A stretch of DNA of 64,000 nt from Stenotrophomonas indicatrix (GTDB lineage Bacteria > Pseudomonadota > Gammaproteobacteria > Xanthomonadales > Xanthomonadaceae), in assembly GCA_041545745.1 (NCBI GenBank), contig CP168152.1, positions 4,152,001 to 4,216,000 on the forward strand, written 5' to 3'. Shown piece by piece: positions 8,931-18,634 of this stretch (position 1 is the first letter of the stretch; every line of letters begins with the position of its first letter). A model generated the notes under the pieces. That model saw nothing but the letters and a program-made list of their open reading frames with translations. It ran no database searches and was not told where the DNA came from. The translations under genes and the position numbers were made by a program.

Positions 8931-9080
8931 CGATTGCAGCCAGCACCAGCACCATCGGTGGAATGCTGTTGCGCGCTGCGGTCGCTGTTGTGCACATCAC
9001 AGCCACACCGGGCTGCCACGGCCTTGATGCCGGTAAGCGGATGCTTGCCAGACCAGAGCAGCATTCGCACGACAACACCC

Positions 9081-9485
9081 ATGCAGAGCAACAACGAACG
9101 ACCCGCACCGCTACCCCGCCTGCTCCTTGTGGAAGACCAGCTTGATCTGGCTGATCTGATGGAACAGGCCCTGACCGACGAAGGCAACGAAATCGCCCAC
9201 GCCAACAGCGTCTTCGAGGCGTTGGGCATGCTCGACCGTGGCCACTTCGATGGCGCCGTGCTGGACGTGGAACTTCGTGATGGCGTGGTATTCCCTGTGG
9301 CCGATCGGCTGCTCGAACTGGGCATCCCCTATCTTTTCGCTTCAGCGGTATACGACCAGCTGGTGCCGGTCAGGCATCGGCGCGCGCCCTTCCTGGCCAA
9401 ACCGTTCCATGTGCAGGGCCTGCAGCGCGCGGTGCGCGAAGCGCTCGGCAGGATGCCCCCCTCGTCGCCGGCACCGCCCCACTAG
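9081..9485 (+). CDS. Stand-alone response-regulator receiver protein
   Basis: A 134-residue CheY-like protein: a single receiver domain with no output domain. The acidic pair (LLLVEDQLDLADL), the phospho-acceptor Asp in FDGAVLDVELRDG and the conserved Lys in PFLAKPFHV are all present, so phosphorylation is expected. ATG 9081 is preferred because the receiver fold starts right after it; an in-frame ATG at 8934 adds an unrelated Cys- and Pro-rich leader. No histidine kinase is nearby, so the partner must be encoded elsewhere. Confidence 0.85.
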   Translation: MQSNNERPAPLPRLLLVEDQLDLADLMEQALTDEGNEIAHANSVFEALGMLDRGHFDGAVLDVELRDGVVFPVADRLLELGIPYLFASAVYDQLVPVRHRRAPFLAKPFHVQGLQRAVREALGRMPPSSPAPPH

Positions 9486-9496
9486 CCCGCACGCGC

Positions 9497-10321
9497 TTAC
9501 GGCTTGAACAACCCGTTGAGCTCGGCACCTGACGGGGTGCCCGGCAGTGCGTCGAATGATCCACCGGCAAGCATCTGCCGGGAGGCGTCGAGAAAGCCTG
9601 CCCACGCACTGCGGGCCAGCGCACCGCCGACACTGACCCGGCGCACGCCGAGGCTGGCCGCCTGCTGCAGCGTCATCTGCCCGGGCGAACCGATCAGCAG
9701 GTTGACCGGCTTGCCAGCGGCGGCATCCACCACGGCGCGGATCTGCTCTGCGCTGCGGATACCCGGTGCGTACAGGCAATCCGCACCCGCCTGCGCATAG
9801 GCGCGGATGCGGGCCAACGTATCGTCCAGATCGGGGCGGCCGACGAAGAAGTTTTCCGCGCGCCCCACCAGCAGCACGTCGTGCCCGCTTTCATCGATGG
9901 CACGGCGCGCGGCCTGCAGCCGGGCCACGCTGTCTGCGATGCTGCGCAGCGGATGCTCCGCATCGCCGGTGGAATCCTCGATCGACAGGCCGGCCACGCC
10001 GGTGTCGATCGCCATCGACACACTCTCGTGCACCGCCTCCGGGCTGCTGCCGAAACCATCTTCGAAGTCGGCGTTCACCGGCAGATCGGTCGCCGCCACC
10101 ATCGTTCGCAGATGGGCGAGAATCTCGCTGCGACCCATCGTCCCGTCAGGCTGCCCGTGGGCCCAGGCATGGCCGGAGCTGGTGGTGGCCAGTGCCTGCG
10201 CACCCAGCCGCGCCAGCGCCACGGCACTGCCAACATCCCATGGGTTGGGCAGCAGGAAGCAACCAGATGCATGAAGTGCCCTGAAGGCAGCCCGGCGGTT
10301 CTGGATCGCGTCGACACTCAT
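9497..10321 (-). CDS. Isocitrate lyase/PEP mutase superfamily protein
   Basis: A 274-residue TIM-barrel protein of the PEP-mutase/isocitrate-lyase superfamily. Visible motifs are the N-terminal FLLPNPWDVGSAVALARLGA, LPVNADFEDGFG (metal-binding acidic loop), AGLSIEDSTG, and the late strand GVRRVSVGGALARSAW. It lacks the long insertions and the KKCGH active-site motif of true isocitrate lyase. It belongs instead to the compact branch whose members cleave or rearrange 2-oxo/oxalo acids; the substrate is not predictable. ATG 10321 is chosen because AGGAG stands six bases ahead, although ATGs exist further upstream. Stands alone on the minus strand after the amidase-like gene. Confidence 0.85.
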   Translation of the reverse strand: MSVDAIQNRRAAFRALHASGCFLLPNPWDVGSAVALARLGAQALATTSSGHAWAHGQPDGTMGRSEILAHLRTMVAATDLPVNADFEDGFGSSPEAVHESVSMAIDTGVAGLSIEDSTGDAEHPLRSIADSVARLQAARRAIDESGHDVLLVGRAENFFVGRPDLDDTLARIRAYAQAGADCLYAPGIRSAEQIRAVVDAAAGKPVNLLIGSPGQMTLQQAASLGVRRVSVGGALARSAWAGFLDASRQMLAGGSFDALPGTPSGAELNGLFKP

Positions 10322-10370
10322 CACGGACTCCTGGTTCATACGCCTTCCCAAGCTGCCATCAGGGCAATGG

Positions 10371-11720
10371 TCACTTGGCAGCGTGCTTCACGGCGGCGCC
10401 GCCCGGTGCCGCTGTCGTCTGCACCTTCAACCCCCGCAACACCACCTTGTCCAACTTCGCCGCCACGCCAACACTGCGCCCGGCCAGGTTGGCCACCTGG
10501 TACTGCACCGCCACGCCCAGCACCTGGGTCGCCTCGGACAACGTCAATCCATAGGCCTGGCGCAGCCACTGCAGCATGCCCGAGGTGGCGATGCGCAGCG
10601 CATCATCGCTGGACCCACCCTGGCCGAGGGTCATGATCTGCGTTGCCGATTCCACCCGCGGCGTTACGATCGCATGCTGCTTCAACAGCTCGACCTTCAC
10701 CTCCACGTCCAGCGAGGTCTCCAGCGCCCACTGTGTGGTTTCGCCATCACCCTGCAAGGCGTGGCCATCACCCAGGTACATCAGGGCGCCTGGCTGCTGC
10801 ACGGGCAGGTAGACCGTATTGCCCTCGACCACGGCGTTGAAATCCATGTTGCCGCCGAAATCAGCGGTATCACCGGTGGAGAACGGTGGGTAGCCGAAGC
10901 CCGGCGCAAGCGCCAGGCCGCCGAGCATCGGCTTCACCGGCACTTCGAAATGCCGCAGGCCACCGCTTGCCCCTTGCGGACGAGCGATGCCCTTGCTGCG
11001 GTCCAGTTGCCAGCGCACCGGTTTGCCCAGCCCGCCGGCTTCGGCGGCCACGCGCGGTGTCTTCAAGCGTCCCACCAGGCCATCCAGGCTGTCGGCATGG
11101 TCGCGGTTGAGCTTCAGCGAGGTCAGCGTGATCGCCAGCGTATCGCCCGGTTCGGCACCGACCACGAAGAAGGGCCCCACCTGCGGATTGCCGAACAGCG
11201 CACGGGTAACGCCGTTCTCGTCCACGCCGCCAGAGTCCAGTGTGCGGGTCTGCACCGAGTCCCCCGGCCAGATCACCAGCACCGGCGCGCGGTCGGCGCT
11301 GAACGTATTGGAATAGTCGGTAGGCGTGAACACATGACGCTGCGGTGCGGTCGAGGCCCGCGCCGGTACCTTCCATGCGCTGAAGGCGTGGACGGCACGC
11401 ACTGCGCGGTTGTTGGTGTCCGGCTGATCGCTCTGTCCCTGCATCCGCGCGCCGTCAATGCGCCCGTCGAACCGGTAGCGCTGGCCCTGGCTGTCCGTTG
11501 CGGTGAACACCATCTGTCCGGCGCTCAGGGTGCCGGTGACCGGGTCGGCATCCAGCCGGCCGGCGATGCGCCCGCCCTGCACGTCCAGATGCAGGGTCTG
11601 GTAGTTCCTGTTGCCCCGCAGGTCGGTGGCAACGATCCATTGTTCGGCAGCCAGCGCATTCAAAGGCAGCATTGCCAGCAGCAGTGCCGGCAATCGCAAG
11701 GAGGTAGGCAAGGCGGGCAT
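10371..11720 (-). CDS. Secreted acetamidase/formamidase family protein
   Basis: A 449-residue product with a signal peptide (LRLPALLLAMLPLNALA, cleavage before AEQW). An N-terminal beta-rich domain of about 110 residues is followed by an acetamidase/formamidase (FmdA/AmdA) fold. Matching features are PVLVIWPGDSVQTRTLDSGG near the start of the fold, NPQVGPFFVVGAEPGDTLAI, PGFGYPPFSTGDTADFGGNM and LYLPVQQPGALMYLGDGHAL-type strands. Family members hydrolyse short amides to ammonia and the acid, usually in the cytoplasm; here export to the periplasm is predicted. ATG 11720 is used because it starts the signal peptide. The substrate is unknown. Confidence 0.85.
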   Translation of the reverse strand: MPALPTSLRLPALLLAMLPLNALAAEQWIVATDLRGNRNYQTLHLDVQGGRIAGRLDADPVTGTLSAGQMVFTATDSQGQRYRFDGRIDGARMQGQSDQPDTNNRAVRAVHAFSAWKVPARASTAPQRHVFTPTDYSNTFSADRAPVLVIWPGDSVQTRTLDSGGVDENGVTRALFGNPQVGPFFVVGAEPGDTLAITLTSLKLNRDHADSLDGLVGRLKTPRVAAEAGGLGKPVRWQLDRSKGIARPQGASGGLRHFEVPVKPMLGGLALAPGFGYPPFSTGDTADFGGNMDFNAVVEGNTVYLPVQQPGALMYLGDGHALQGDGETTQWALETSLDVEVKVELLKQHAIVTPRVESATQIMTLGQGGSSDDALRIATSGMLQWLRQAYGLTLSEATQVLGVAVQYQVANLAGRSVGVAAKLDKVVLRGLKVQTTAAPGGAAVKHAAK

Positions 11721-11851
11721 CCATGAACGCCGACATGGCGGGTAGGCGCAGTGTAGGGACACCCTGGCAACCTCCGCAGTGTCGTACGTAATGCGGCCCG
11801 GCGGTGGCGGCCAGACATGGGGAATGGTCGGCGCGCGCAATTTCCACTAGC

Positions 11852-11857
11852 TATAGT
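11852..11857 (+). promoter_or_regulatory. Possible -10 box (TATAGT) upstream of aroQ
   Basis: TATAGT lies about 120 bases upstream of aroQ, in a locally AT-richer stretch between divergent genes. No good -35 hexamer stands 17 bases upstream, so this is only a weak candidate. Confidence 0.25.
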
Positions 11858-11977
11858 GAGCAGCCATGCGGCGCACGGCGTTTTCAAACGGTCGCTTTAA
11901 ACACCACTAATTTCGCCGAACTGGACAGCATCCTCAGCTTCCGCCAGACTGCCGCCCTTTCCCGTCAATCGGATCCC

Positions 11978-12430
11978 ATGGCGAAGCTGCTGGTCCTGCA
12001 TGGCCCCAACCTCAACCTGCTCGGCACCCGCGAGCCGGAGGTCTACGGCCACACCACGCTGGCGGACATCGACCAGGCGCTGGTCGCCCAGGCCGCTACC
12101 GCGGGTCATGCGGTGGAGACCCTGCAGTCCAACGCCGAGCACGTCCTGGTGGATCGTGTGCAGGCCGCACGCAACGACGGAACCGCCTTCATCCTGATCA
12201 ACCCGGCCGCCTTCACCCATACCTCGGTTGCCCTGCGCGATGCGCTGGCAGCGGTGGCGGTGCCGTTCATCGAGATCCACCTGTCCAACCCGCATACCCG
12301 CGAGCCCTTCCGCCAGCACAGCTATTTCAGCGACAAGGCGGTGGGCGTGGTGTGTGGCTTCGGTGCCGACAGCTACCGCTATGCGATGGACGCGGCATTG
12401 GCACGCGTGCAGGCTGCCGCCGCGTCATGA
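11978..12430 (+). CDS. aroQ: Type II 3-dehydroquinate dehydratase
   Basis: Third enzyme of the shikimate pathway: trans-dehydration of 3-dehydroquinate to 3-dehydroshikimate, as a dodecamer in the cytoplasm. The 150-residue length is typical. Motifs are [20 protein letters not shown] with catalytic Tyr23, [18 protein letters not shown], and the segment [20 protein letters not shown] that carries the catalytic His and the lid arginine. ATG 11978 starts the conserved [11 protein letters not shown]. The gene overlaps the next ORF by ATGA and precedes accBC, the arrangement seen in many gamma-proteobacteria. Confidence 0.97.
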   Translation: MAKLLVLHGPNLNLLGTREPEVYGHTTLADIDQALVAQAATAGHAVETLQSNAEHVLVDRVQAARNDGTAFILINPAAFTHTSVALRDALAAVAVPFIEIHLSNPHTREPFRQHSYFSDKAVGVVCGFGADSYRYAMDAALARVQAAAAS

Positions 12431-12849
12431 GCCTGTCGCGCGTCCTCGCCAGCGTTGTGCTGTGGGCCAGCCTGTGCGGCGTTGCCGCCGCGTCCGACCG
12501 TGAGGCCGAAGGCATCGACTGCGCGCATCCGACCACCACGATGGAGAGCGACCTGTGCGCCTCGGACGTGGCAGCGGCCGCCGACGTCGAACTCAACGCC
12601 GTCTACGCACAGGCGCGCAGGCAGCTGCGCACGCCGGCCAACGGCGGCAGCTGCAGCTACTGCGGCAACGCCGAACAGGAACTGGTGCTGGCCCAGCGCG
12701 CATGGATGCAGCTGCGCGACCACGACTGCCAGGCGGTGTATGCCCTCAACTCCGACGGCACCGCGCGCAATGGCGCACAGATGCGCTGCCTGATCACCCT
12801 CGCGCGCGACCGCACCCGGCAGCTGCGCGACTTCTACGAACTGCTTTGA
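12427..12849 (+). CDS. LprI-domain secreted protein
   Basis: A 140-residue product with a signal peptide ([18 protein letters not shown], cleavage before DREA) and a DUF1311/LprI-type domain. The domain is a Cys-rich helical bundle with [18 protein letters not shown], the [20 protein letters not shown] segment and [20 protein letters not shown]. Characterised LprI proteins inhibit lysozyme, but most homologues have no known role. It is translationally coupled to aroQ (ATGA at 12427-12430) and lies 54 bases ahead of accB, so it may be co-transcribed with fatty-acid synthesis genes by position only. Confidence 0.85.
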   Translation: MSLSRVLASVVLWASLCGVAAASDREAEGIDCAHPTTTMESDLCASDVAAAADVELNAVYAQARRQLRTPANGGSCSYCGNAEQELVLAQRAWMQLRDHDCQAVYALNSDGTARNGAQMRCLITLARDRTRQLRDFYELL

Positions 12850-12903
12850 CCCGAGCGCAACGCGCTTCCCACCACACTGACATCAAAGAGCAAAGAGGCC
12901 ACC

Positions 12904-13395
12904 ATGGATCTCCGCAAAATCAAGAAGCTGATCGACCTGCTGGAAGAGTCGAACCTGGCTGAAATCGAAATCAAGGAAGGCGAAGAGTCGGTGCGCCTGT
13001 CGCGCGCTCCGGTGTCCGGCTACGGCATGATGCAGGCCCCGCCGCAGATGATGATGGCCGCCCCGGTCGCCGCCCAGCCGGCCACCCCGGCGATGCCGAT
13101 GCAGTCGCCGACCGAAGCCTCCACCGGCGGCACCGCCAAGCCGGGCAACGCACTGCCGGAAGGCCACGTGCTGCGCTCGCCGATGGTCGGCACCTTCTAC
13201 GCCTCGTCCGCTCCGGACAAGCCGGCGTTCGTCAGCATCGGCCAGCAGGTCAAGGCCGGCGAGACCCTGGCCATCATCGAAGCGATGAAGATGTTCAACC
13301 CGATCGAAGCCGATGCGTCGGGCACCATCGTCGCCATCCTCGGCGAGAACGGCCAGCCGGTGGAATTCGACCAGCCGCTGTTCGTGATCGGCTAA
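12904..13395 (+). CDS. accB: Biotin carboxyl carrier protein of acetyl-CoA carboxylase
   Basis: Carries biotin between the biotin carboxylase and carboxyltransferase halves of acetyl-CoA carboxylase, the first committed step of fatty-acid synthesis. 163 residues. An N-terminal self-association region ([20 protein letters not shown]) is followed by a Met/Pro/Ala-rich flexible linker (about 40-85) and a C-terminal biotinyl domain. The domain includes the 'thumb' ([19 protein letters not shown]) and the biotinylation motif EAMKM with Lys129. It is 12 bases ahead of accC, forming the classic accBC operon. Confidence 0.98.
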   Translation: MDLRKIKKLIDLLEESNLAEIEIKEGEESVRLSRAPVSGYGMMQAPPQMMMAAPVAAQPATPAMPMQSPTEASTGGTAKPGNALPEGHVLRSPMVGTFYASSAPDKPAFVSIGQQVKAGETLAIIEAMKMFNPIEADASGTIVAILGENGQPVEFDQPLFVIG

Positions 13396-13407
13396 GGGGC
13401 GGCTGCC

Positions 13408-14775
13408 ATGCTCGACAAAGTCGTCATCGCCAACCGAGGGGAAATCGCGCTGCGCATCCTGCGCGCGTGCAATACCCTGGGCATCCGCACGGTGGCCGTG
13501 CACTCCACGGTCGACCGCAACCTCAAGCACGTGGCCATGGCCGATGAATCGGTCTGCATCGGCCCGGCGTCGTCGGCGGAAAGCTACCTCAACATCCCGG
13601 CGCTGATCGCCGCGGCCGAGGTCACCGACGCCCAGGCCATCCACCCGGGGTATGGCTTCCTGTCCGAGAACGCCAACTTCGCCGAGCGCGTGGAAGAGTC
13701 CGGCTTCATCTTCATCGGCCCGAAGGCAGACACCATCCGCCTGATGGGCGACAAGGTCGAAGCGATCCGCGCCATGAAGTCGGCCGGAGTGCCGTGCGTG
13801 CCCGGCTCGGGTGGCCCGCTCGGCGAAGACATCGTCGCCAACACCAAGATCGCCCGTGAGATCGGCTACCCGGTCATCATCAAGGCAGCTGGTGGCGGCG
13901 GTGGCCGCGGCATGCGCGTGGTGCACGCCGAAGCCTCGCTGAAGACCTCCATCGAGACCACCAAGAGTGAGGCCAAGGCCGCGTTCGGCAATGGCGAGGT
14001 CTACATGGAGAAGTTCCTGGAGAATCCGCGCCACGTGGAGATCCAGGTGCTGGCCGACGGCCAGGGCAATGCCATCCACCTCGGCGAGCGCGACTGCTCG
14101 ATGCAGCGTCGTCACCAGAAAGTGGTCGAGGAAGCGCCGGCACCGGGCATCACCACCGAGCAGCGCGAGCAGATCGGCAAGGTGTGCGTGGAAGCCTGCA
14201 TCCGTATCGGTTACCGCGGCGCCGGCACCTTCGAGTTCCTGTACGAAGACGGCCGTTTCTACTTCATCGAAATGAACACCCGCATCCAGGTGGAGCATCC
14301 GGTTACCGAGATGGTCACCGGCATCGACCTGGTCGCCGAACAGCTGAAGATCGCTGCCGGCCAGAAGCTGTCGATCAAGCAAAGCGACGTGGTGCTGACC
14401 GGCCATGCGATCGAGTGCCGCATCAACGCCGAAGACGCCGAAACCTTCGTGCCGAGCCCGGGCACCATCACCGGCTTCCATGCACCGGGCGGCCCCGGCG
14501 TGCGCGTCGATACCCACATCTACAGTGGCTACCGCGTGCCGTCGAACTATGACTCGATGATCGGCAAGCTGATCGTGCACGGTCCGGACCGTGAGACCGC
14601 CATCGCCCGCATGCGGGTGGCGCTGAGCGAGATGGTGGTCGATGGCATCAAGACCAACATCGCCCTGCAGCAGCGGATCATGCGCGACAAGGGCTTCCAG
14701 GCCGGTGGCCAGAACATCCATTACCTGGAAAAGCGCCTTGCCGAGCGCAAGAGCAAGCCGATCGCGTTGACCTGA
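13408..14775 (+). CDS. accC: Acetyl-CoA carboxylase, biotin carboxylase subunit
   Basis: ATP-grasp enzyme that carboxylates the biotin on AccB using bicarbonate and ATP. The 455-residue length fits. N-terminal pre-ATP-grasp fold ([18 protein letters not shown]), glycine-rich ATP loop ([16 protein letters not shown]), [19 protein letters not shown], and the metal/substrate motif [17 protein letters not shown] are all intact. ATG 13408 starts the conserved [11 protein letters not shown]. It is the last gene of the aroQ-lprI-accB-accC run and is closed by a strong terminator at 14801-14829. Confidence 0.98.
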   Translation: MLDKVVIANRGEIALRILRACNTLGIRTVAVHSTVDRNLKHVAMADESVCIGPASSAESYLNIPALIAAAEVTDAQAIHPGYGFLSENANFAERVEESGFIFIGPKADTIRLMGDKVEAIRAMKSAGVPCVPGSGGPLGEDIVANTKIAREIGYPVIIKAAGGGGGRGMRVVHAEASLKTSIETTKSEAKAAFGNGEVYMEKFLENPRHVEIQVLADGQGNAIHLGERDCSMQRRHQKVVEEAPAPGITTEQREQIGKVCVEACIRIGYRGAGTFEFLYEDGRFYFIEMNTRIQVEHPVTEMVTGIDLVAEQLKIAAGQKLSIKQSDVVLTGHAIECRINAEDAETFVPSPGTITGFHAPGGPGVRVDTHIYSGYRVPSNYDSMIGKLIVHGPDRETAIARMRVALSEMVVDGIKTNIALQQRIMRDKGFQAGGQNIHYLEKRLAERKSKPIALT

Positions 14776-14800
14776 TCGGCAACTGCTGTCGCTGGACACG

Positions 14801-14829
14801 AAAAGGGCGGGGATTTCCCCGCCCTTTTC
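14801..14829 (+). terminator. Rho-independent terminator after accC
   Basis: Perfect stem AAAAGGGCGGGG / CCCCGCCCTTTT with an ATTT loop and a T-rich tail, 25 bases after the accC stop. The flanking A and T runs could let it work in both directions, serving the convergent gene that ends at 14913 as well. Confidence 0.9.
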
Positions 14830-14842
14830 TGTTTGCCGTCCG

Positions 14843-14911
14843 GTAGCGCCGGGCCATCCCCGGCGAAAAGGCAACCAGGCGCAATGCCGCCGGGCATGGC
14901 CCGGCGTTACC
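14843..14911. repeat. REP pair (SMAG-type), inverted orientation
   Basis: GTAGCGCCGGGCC... at 14843-14865 and a matching reverse copy at 14886-14911 form a tail-to-tail pair around a 20-base spacer. Each copy is itself a GC-rich hairpin. Typical of the GTAG palindromes scattered in Stenotrophomonas intergenic DNA. Confidence 0.8.
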
Positions 14912-14912
14912 T

Positions 14913-15287
14913 TCAACGCTTGTCGGCCACTTCCGCGGGAATCTGCGAGTTCGCCAAAGGACGCACGCCGTTCGGCGAGGTCGGATCGACGATCACCATG
15001 GTCTCGCTGGAGCCATCCGGCCACACCACCTGGAAGGTGCTGCCGGCCGGCAACGACGAGAACGGCACGCCACTCTGCGCGCGGTAAACGGCAGCAACCT
15101 GGCTGGCACCGGCACGGCGTATATCTTCCTGCGCCTTCACCGAGGTCAGTTCCACCTTCGACAGATGCCGGTAGCGGTCCTCGTAGGTGTCGATCATCAG
15201 CAGGCCCACGGCACCGGCCGAGTACGCCACGAACAACACCACCCAGAACCAGAACTTGGCCCCATGCAGGAATCGACGGTAGTTCAT
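14913..15287 (-). CDS. Hypothetical membrane-anchored protein
   Basis: A 124-residue product with one N-terminal membrane segment (AKFWFWVVLFVAYSAGAVGLLM) and an exported or periplasmic tail of about 90 residues (KAQEDIRRAGASQVAAVYRA, then PAGSTFQVVWPDGSSETMVI). No family recognised. ATG 15287 has a GAGGGA ribosome site, and its ATGA overlap with the preceding gene's stop shows co-translation with it. The two probably work together at the inner membrane. Confidence 0.75.
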   Translation of the reverse strand: MNYRRFLHGAKFWFWVVLFVAYSAGAVGLLMIDTYEDRYRHLSKVELTSVKAQEDIRRAGASQVAAVYRAQSGVPFSSLPAGSTFQVVWPDGSSETMVIVDPTSPNGVRPLANSQIPAEVADKR

Positions 15288-16249
15288 CGCCCGTCCCTCG
15301 TTCCAATCAATCGCTTGATCCATTCCTTCATTTTCCCCGCACCTTGCCGCGAAACCGCGGCGTCATACACAAATTCACGGAAGTCCTGCGTTCCATCCGG
15401 CGAACAGATCCCTCCATTCGCACAAAAACTGTTGACCAGCACGCTGTCGGCTCCACAGGGAAGACCGAGTTCGCAGGCCGCAACCCGCCATGCCAGTTCA
15501 CTCAGCTGTTCACCGGCCACCATGCCGGTCAACGCCTTGTCGCCCGCCGCACGCAATCCCATGCCCGGCGCGATTGCCATATAGGCTTCCGGATCGCGCG
15601 AGGTACGTACGCGCTCGACCAGATCACGGCGGTACTGCTCGTTGTCGTGCAGCGGCTCACCTTCGGCAAACAGCGCCGCTTCAGCAGCGAGGTTGCCCTG
15701 CTGGGCCGCACGACGGCGCTCGCCGAGCACCAGCGCCGGCCCCAGCTTGTCGCCGGGCACGAAGCCACCGCAGCGCTGCGCCACCCGCTCGCGCGCCTCC
15801 ACCATCTCCGGTGCAGCACTCAGGCCGAGGCCGGACAGCACGTTGTTGTCCAGGCGATAGCCGCCCGGATCAACGGCGTACTGCGCGCAGTAGTCATAGA
15901 CCCGGCTGAGCATCCAGCGCGCCTCATGGTTGCCCTGGTCGGCCTGCACGCGCAGGCGCTGCGCGTAGGCGTACAGATCGGTGGCACTTTCGATGTCGGC
16001 GCGGATATCCAGCGGCAGGCCCGAAGGCAGCGCGGTGCCACGTTCAAAAGCGGTGAGGCGGCGTGACAGTGCTTCCGGCATCATCGGCGCAAGCGCCCCC
16101 TGCACATCGCTGGCCTGGGCAGCCAGCGGTACATCGCCGCGCGCGTCCATGTCCCGGCTGTGGCCATTGGCCCGATAACCGGCCACGCCCAGCACGGCCA
16201 CGGCCGGCAGGACGAGCAACCAAGTTTTCAGGGTCGGGGCGAAAGCCAT
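15284..16249 (-). CDS. Hypothetical exported protein
   Basis: A 321-residue product with an N-terminal signal or anchor (LKTWLLVLPAVAVLGVAGYR) followed by a largely helical, cysteine-containing mature part (YDYCAQY, VAQRCGGFVP, VAACELGLPCGADSVLVNSF, CANGGICSPDGTQDF). Helices such as HEARWMLSRVYDYCAQYAVD resemble Sel1/TPR-type short repeats, but I cannot confirm that family. ATG 16249 is preferred over an upstream start because the signal begins there. It overlaps the next gene by ATGA and is divergent from prmA. Confidence 0.7.
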   Translation of the reverse strand: MAFAPTLKTWLLVLPAVAVLGVAGYRANGHSRDMDARGDVPLAAQASDVQGALAPMMPEALSRRLTAFERGTALPSGLPLDIRADIESATDLYAYAQRLRVQADQGNHEARWMLSRVYDYCAQYAVDPGGYRLDNNVLSGLGLSAAPEMVEARERVAQRCGGFVPGDKLGPALVLGERRRAAQQGNLAAEAALFAEGEPLHDNEQYRRDLVERVRTSRDPEAYMAIAPGMGLRAAGDKALTGMVAGEQLSELAWRVAACELGLPCGADSVLVNSFCANGGICSPDGTQDFREFVYDAAVSRQGAGKMKEWIKRLIGTRDGR

Positions 16250-16399
16250 CGGCAACGGTCGGTGGTACGGCGCACAGGAAAGCGCCGAGTTTAGCAAGGC
16301 CCGTGAGGCCTGTCTGAATCGGCTTCGTTCATCTCAAGGCATACGGAGACGCCGTGATGGTCTAGCATGGCCCCCTTTCCCGCGATTGCCCTCACCGCC

Positions 16400-17320
16400 A
16401 TGCCGTTCCTGGAACTGACCCTGCGTTGCACCGAAGCCACCCAGCCCCGCTATGAGAATGCGCTGGAGGACGTCGGCGCGCTGGCGGTGACCCTGCTTGA
16501 TGCCGAAGCCGACACCAGCAACGAGCAGGCCATCCTGGAGCCCGGCGTGGGCGAGACCCCGCTGTGGGACACCTTGGTGCTCAGCGCGCTGTTCCCGGCC
16601 GACAGCAACGCCCTGCTGCTGCTGGCCGCGCTGGAAGCCTTCGACCCGGAGCTGGACTGGAGCAACGGCAGCTTCCGCGCCGTGGAAGACCAGGACTGGG
16701 AGCGCGCGTGGCTGGACCAGTTCCAGCCGATGGACTTCGGCAGCCGCACCTGGATCGTGCCGTGGAACCATGAGCTGCCGGAGGCCGCGCAGGCTGCCGA
16801 CGCCGCCATCGTGCGCCTCGACCCGGGCCTGGCGTTCGGCTCGGGCACCCACCCGACCACCGCGCTGTGCCTGCGCTGGCTGGACCAGTTGGCCGTTGAT
16901 GGCCAGCTGCAGGGCCAGCGCGTGCTCGACTTCGGCTGTGGCTCGGGCATTCTCGCCCTGGCCGCGCTGAAGCTTGGTGCCGCCCAGGCCATCGGCGTGG
17001 ACAACGACCCGCAGGCGCTGATCGCCACCGCCGACAACGCCGAACGCAACGGCGAACAGGCGCGCATGCAGGTGTACCTGCCGCAGGACGAACCGGTCGC
17101 CACCTATCCGATCGTGGTCGCCAACATCCTGGCCTCCGCGCTGGATGCACTGGCCGAACTGCTGGCCGCCCGTGTCGCCACCGGTGGTCGCATTGCCCTG
17201 TCGGGCATCCTGCAGGGCCAGGAAGACGAACTGCTGCAGCGCTATGCGACGTGGTTCGACGACCTGCAGGCCACCCAGGATGGCGACTGGATGCGTATCA
17301 CCGGCGTACGCCGCGCCTGA
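16400..17320 (+). CDS. prmA: Ribosomal protein L11 methyltransferase
   Basis: SAM-dependent enzyme that trimethylates ribosomal protein L11 in the cytoplasm. 306 residues. The N-terminal substrate-binding domain ([20 protein letters not shown]) is followed by [22 protein letters not shown] motif I ([20 protein letters not shown]), the acidic loop [20 protein letters not shown], and the family NIL motif ([14 protein letters not shown]). ATG 16400 starts the conserved domain. It is followed at short distance by the DUF3426 gene and fis, a common Xanthomonadaceae order. Confidence 0.96.
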   Translation: MPFLELTLRCTEATQPRYENALEDVGALAVTLLDAEADTSNEQAILEPGVGETPLWDTLVLSALFPADSNALLLLAALEAFDPELDWSNGSFRAVEDQDWERAWLDQFQPMDFGSRTWIVPWNHELPEAAQAADAAIVRLDPGLAFGSGTHPTTALCLRWLDQLAVDGQLQGQRVLDFGCGSGILALAALKLGAAQAIGVDNDPQALIATADNAERNGEQARMQVYLPQDEPVATYPIVVANILASALDALAELLAARVATGGRIALSGILQGQEDELLQRYATWFDDLQATQDGDWMRITGVRRA

Positions 17321-17359
17321 TCGTGGTTGAATGACCGCTGGATCCGAGCCCGCGTGAGC

Positions 17360-18109
17360 ATGTCCGAGCCGAACCCACCGCGCCGTCCCCTGGCCACGTT
17401 CCTGCGCACCGCGCAGGAGCGCGATGCCACGCCTGAAGCCACCGGACCGCGTGAACCGGTGCCGACCGATGCAGCGCCGGTGATCGACGACATAGACCCG
17501 GCAACGGACATCGTGGCGGCAACAGAAGCAGAATCGCTGGTTGCCGATGATCCAATCATCGAACCGGCCTTCACTGCCACACCCGGCATCGTTGCCACCG
17601 TCGCCGATGCGCCCAGCTTCCTCGGCGTGCGCCCACGGGCGCAGCCAACCCCTCGCTGGCATTGGCTGCTGGTGGCCGCATTGGCACTGCTGCTGTTGCT
17701 GCAGAGCGTGCTTGCCGATCGTGCACGGCTGGCCGCCGATGCCGGCACCCGGCCGTGGATCAGCGCGCTGTGCAACGTGCTGCGCTGCACGCTCCCCGCC
17801 TGGCGCGAGCCCACTGCATTCACCATGACCAGCCGTGAAATCCGCCCGTTGCCGGCCCAGGCCGGCGTCCTGCAGATCCAGGCCAGCATCCGCAACGACG
17901 CGCGCTGGCCGCAGGCATGGCCGGATCTGCGCCTGTCGCTGTCCGATGCCGATGGTCGCGTGATCGGCACCGGCGTGTTCTCACCGGCGCAGTACCTCGG
18001 TGAAAACCCCGGGGCGGCCCCGCTGGAACCGGGTCAAAGCGCGCGCATCGCCTTCCGCGTGCAGGAACCTGCCGCATCCACGGTCGCATTCACCTTCGAG
18101 TTCCTTTGA
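17360..18109 (+). CDS. DUF3426 domain membrane protein
   Basis: A 249-residue protein. The N-terminal roughly 100 residues are acidic and low complexity, followed by one membrane helix (WHWLLVAALALLLLLQSVLA) and a C-terminal DUF3426 domain (REIRPLPAQAGVLQIQASIR, LRLSLSDADGRVIGTGVFSP, PGQSARIAFRVQEP). Many homologues carry an N-terminal zinc ribbon; none is seen here. Function unknown. Placed between prmA and fis and probably co-transcribed with them. Alternative start GTG 17354 lies two codons upstream. Confidence 0.8.
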   Translation: MSEPNPPRRPLATFLRTAQERDATPEATGPREPVPTDAAPVIDDIDPATDIVAATEAESLVADDPIIEPAFTATPGIVATVADAPSFLGVRPRAQPTPRWHWLLVAALALLLLLQSVLADRARLAADAGTRPWISALCNVLRCTLPAWREPTAFTMTSREIRPLPAQAGVLQIQASIRNDARWPQAWPDLRLSLSDADGRVIGTGVFSPAQYLGENPGAAPLEPGQSARIAFRVQEPAASTVAFTFEFL

Positions 18110-18198
18110 CCTTGGTCGGACCGTCCGGTCGTGGCAGGTCGGGCACGCTCGCGCTAGACTGACCGCCATCACCTCATCCGGTCCGGCGCCCCGCGTGC

Positions 18199-18501
18199 AT
18201 GGACCAACCAGATCGGGAACCCCCCTTGAACGCTGTCCTTTCTCGTCCTGACAACAGTCGTGGCGCTGCCCGGCCACCGCTGCGCGAACACGTGGCCCAG
18301 TCCGTGCGCCGTTACCTGCGCGACCTCGATGGCTGCGATGCGGACGATGTCTACGAGATCGTACTGCGCGAGATGGAGATTCCACTGTTCGTGGAAGTGC
18401 TCAACCATTGCGAAGGCAACCAGAGCCGCGCGGCGGCGATGCTGGGCATCCACCGCGCCACCCTGCGCAAGAAGCTGAAGGAATACGGCATCAGCGCGTA
18501 A
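18199..18501 (+). CDS. fis: DNA-binding protein Fis
   Basis: Nucleoid-associated protein that bends DNA and modulates rRNA, recombination and virulence promoters. The 100-residue length matches the family. The C-terminal helix-turn-helix is very clear ([21 protein letters not shown], split as recognition helix plus basic tail) and the central helices carry the dimer interface ([10 protein letters not shown]). ATG 18199 is used; a TTG at 18226 would give a 91-residue form that begins like shorter Xanthomonas Fis proteins. No strong ribosome site distinguishes them. Confidence 0.93.
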   Translation: MDQPDREPPLNAVLSRPDNSRGAARPPLREHVAQSVRRYLRDLDGCDADDVYEIVLREMEIPLFVEVLNHCEGNQSRAAAMLGIHRATLRKKLKEYGISA

Positions 18502-18512
18502 GCGCCGCATGG

Positions 18513-18619
18513 GTAGTGCCGGCCGCTGGCCGGCAATCGCAACACGCTGTCATCGTTCATGAGGTTGCCGGCCAGCGGCCGGCACTACCGGCTCGGGTAG
18601 ATCCACGCCATGCGTGAAT
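18513..18619. repeat. Three REP/SMAG palindromes in a cluster
   Basis: GTAGTGCCGGCCGCTGGCCG... at 18513-18535 faces its reverse copy at 18566-18588. A third GTAG element of another subtype (GTAGATCCACGCC...) follows at 18597-18619. The cluster separates fis from the convergent phospholipid gene cluster and may terminate or stabilise both transcripts. Confidence 0.8.
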
Positions 18620-18634
18620 GGCCCTCTGGCGGAA

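Noticed and set aside
12883..15306. Long open frame antisense to accB-accC (about 800 codons)
   Set aside because: A mirror of two core genes in high-GC DNA; no ribosome site, no domain, composition typical of an antisense frame.
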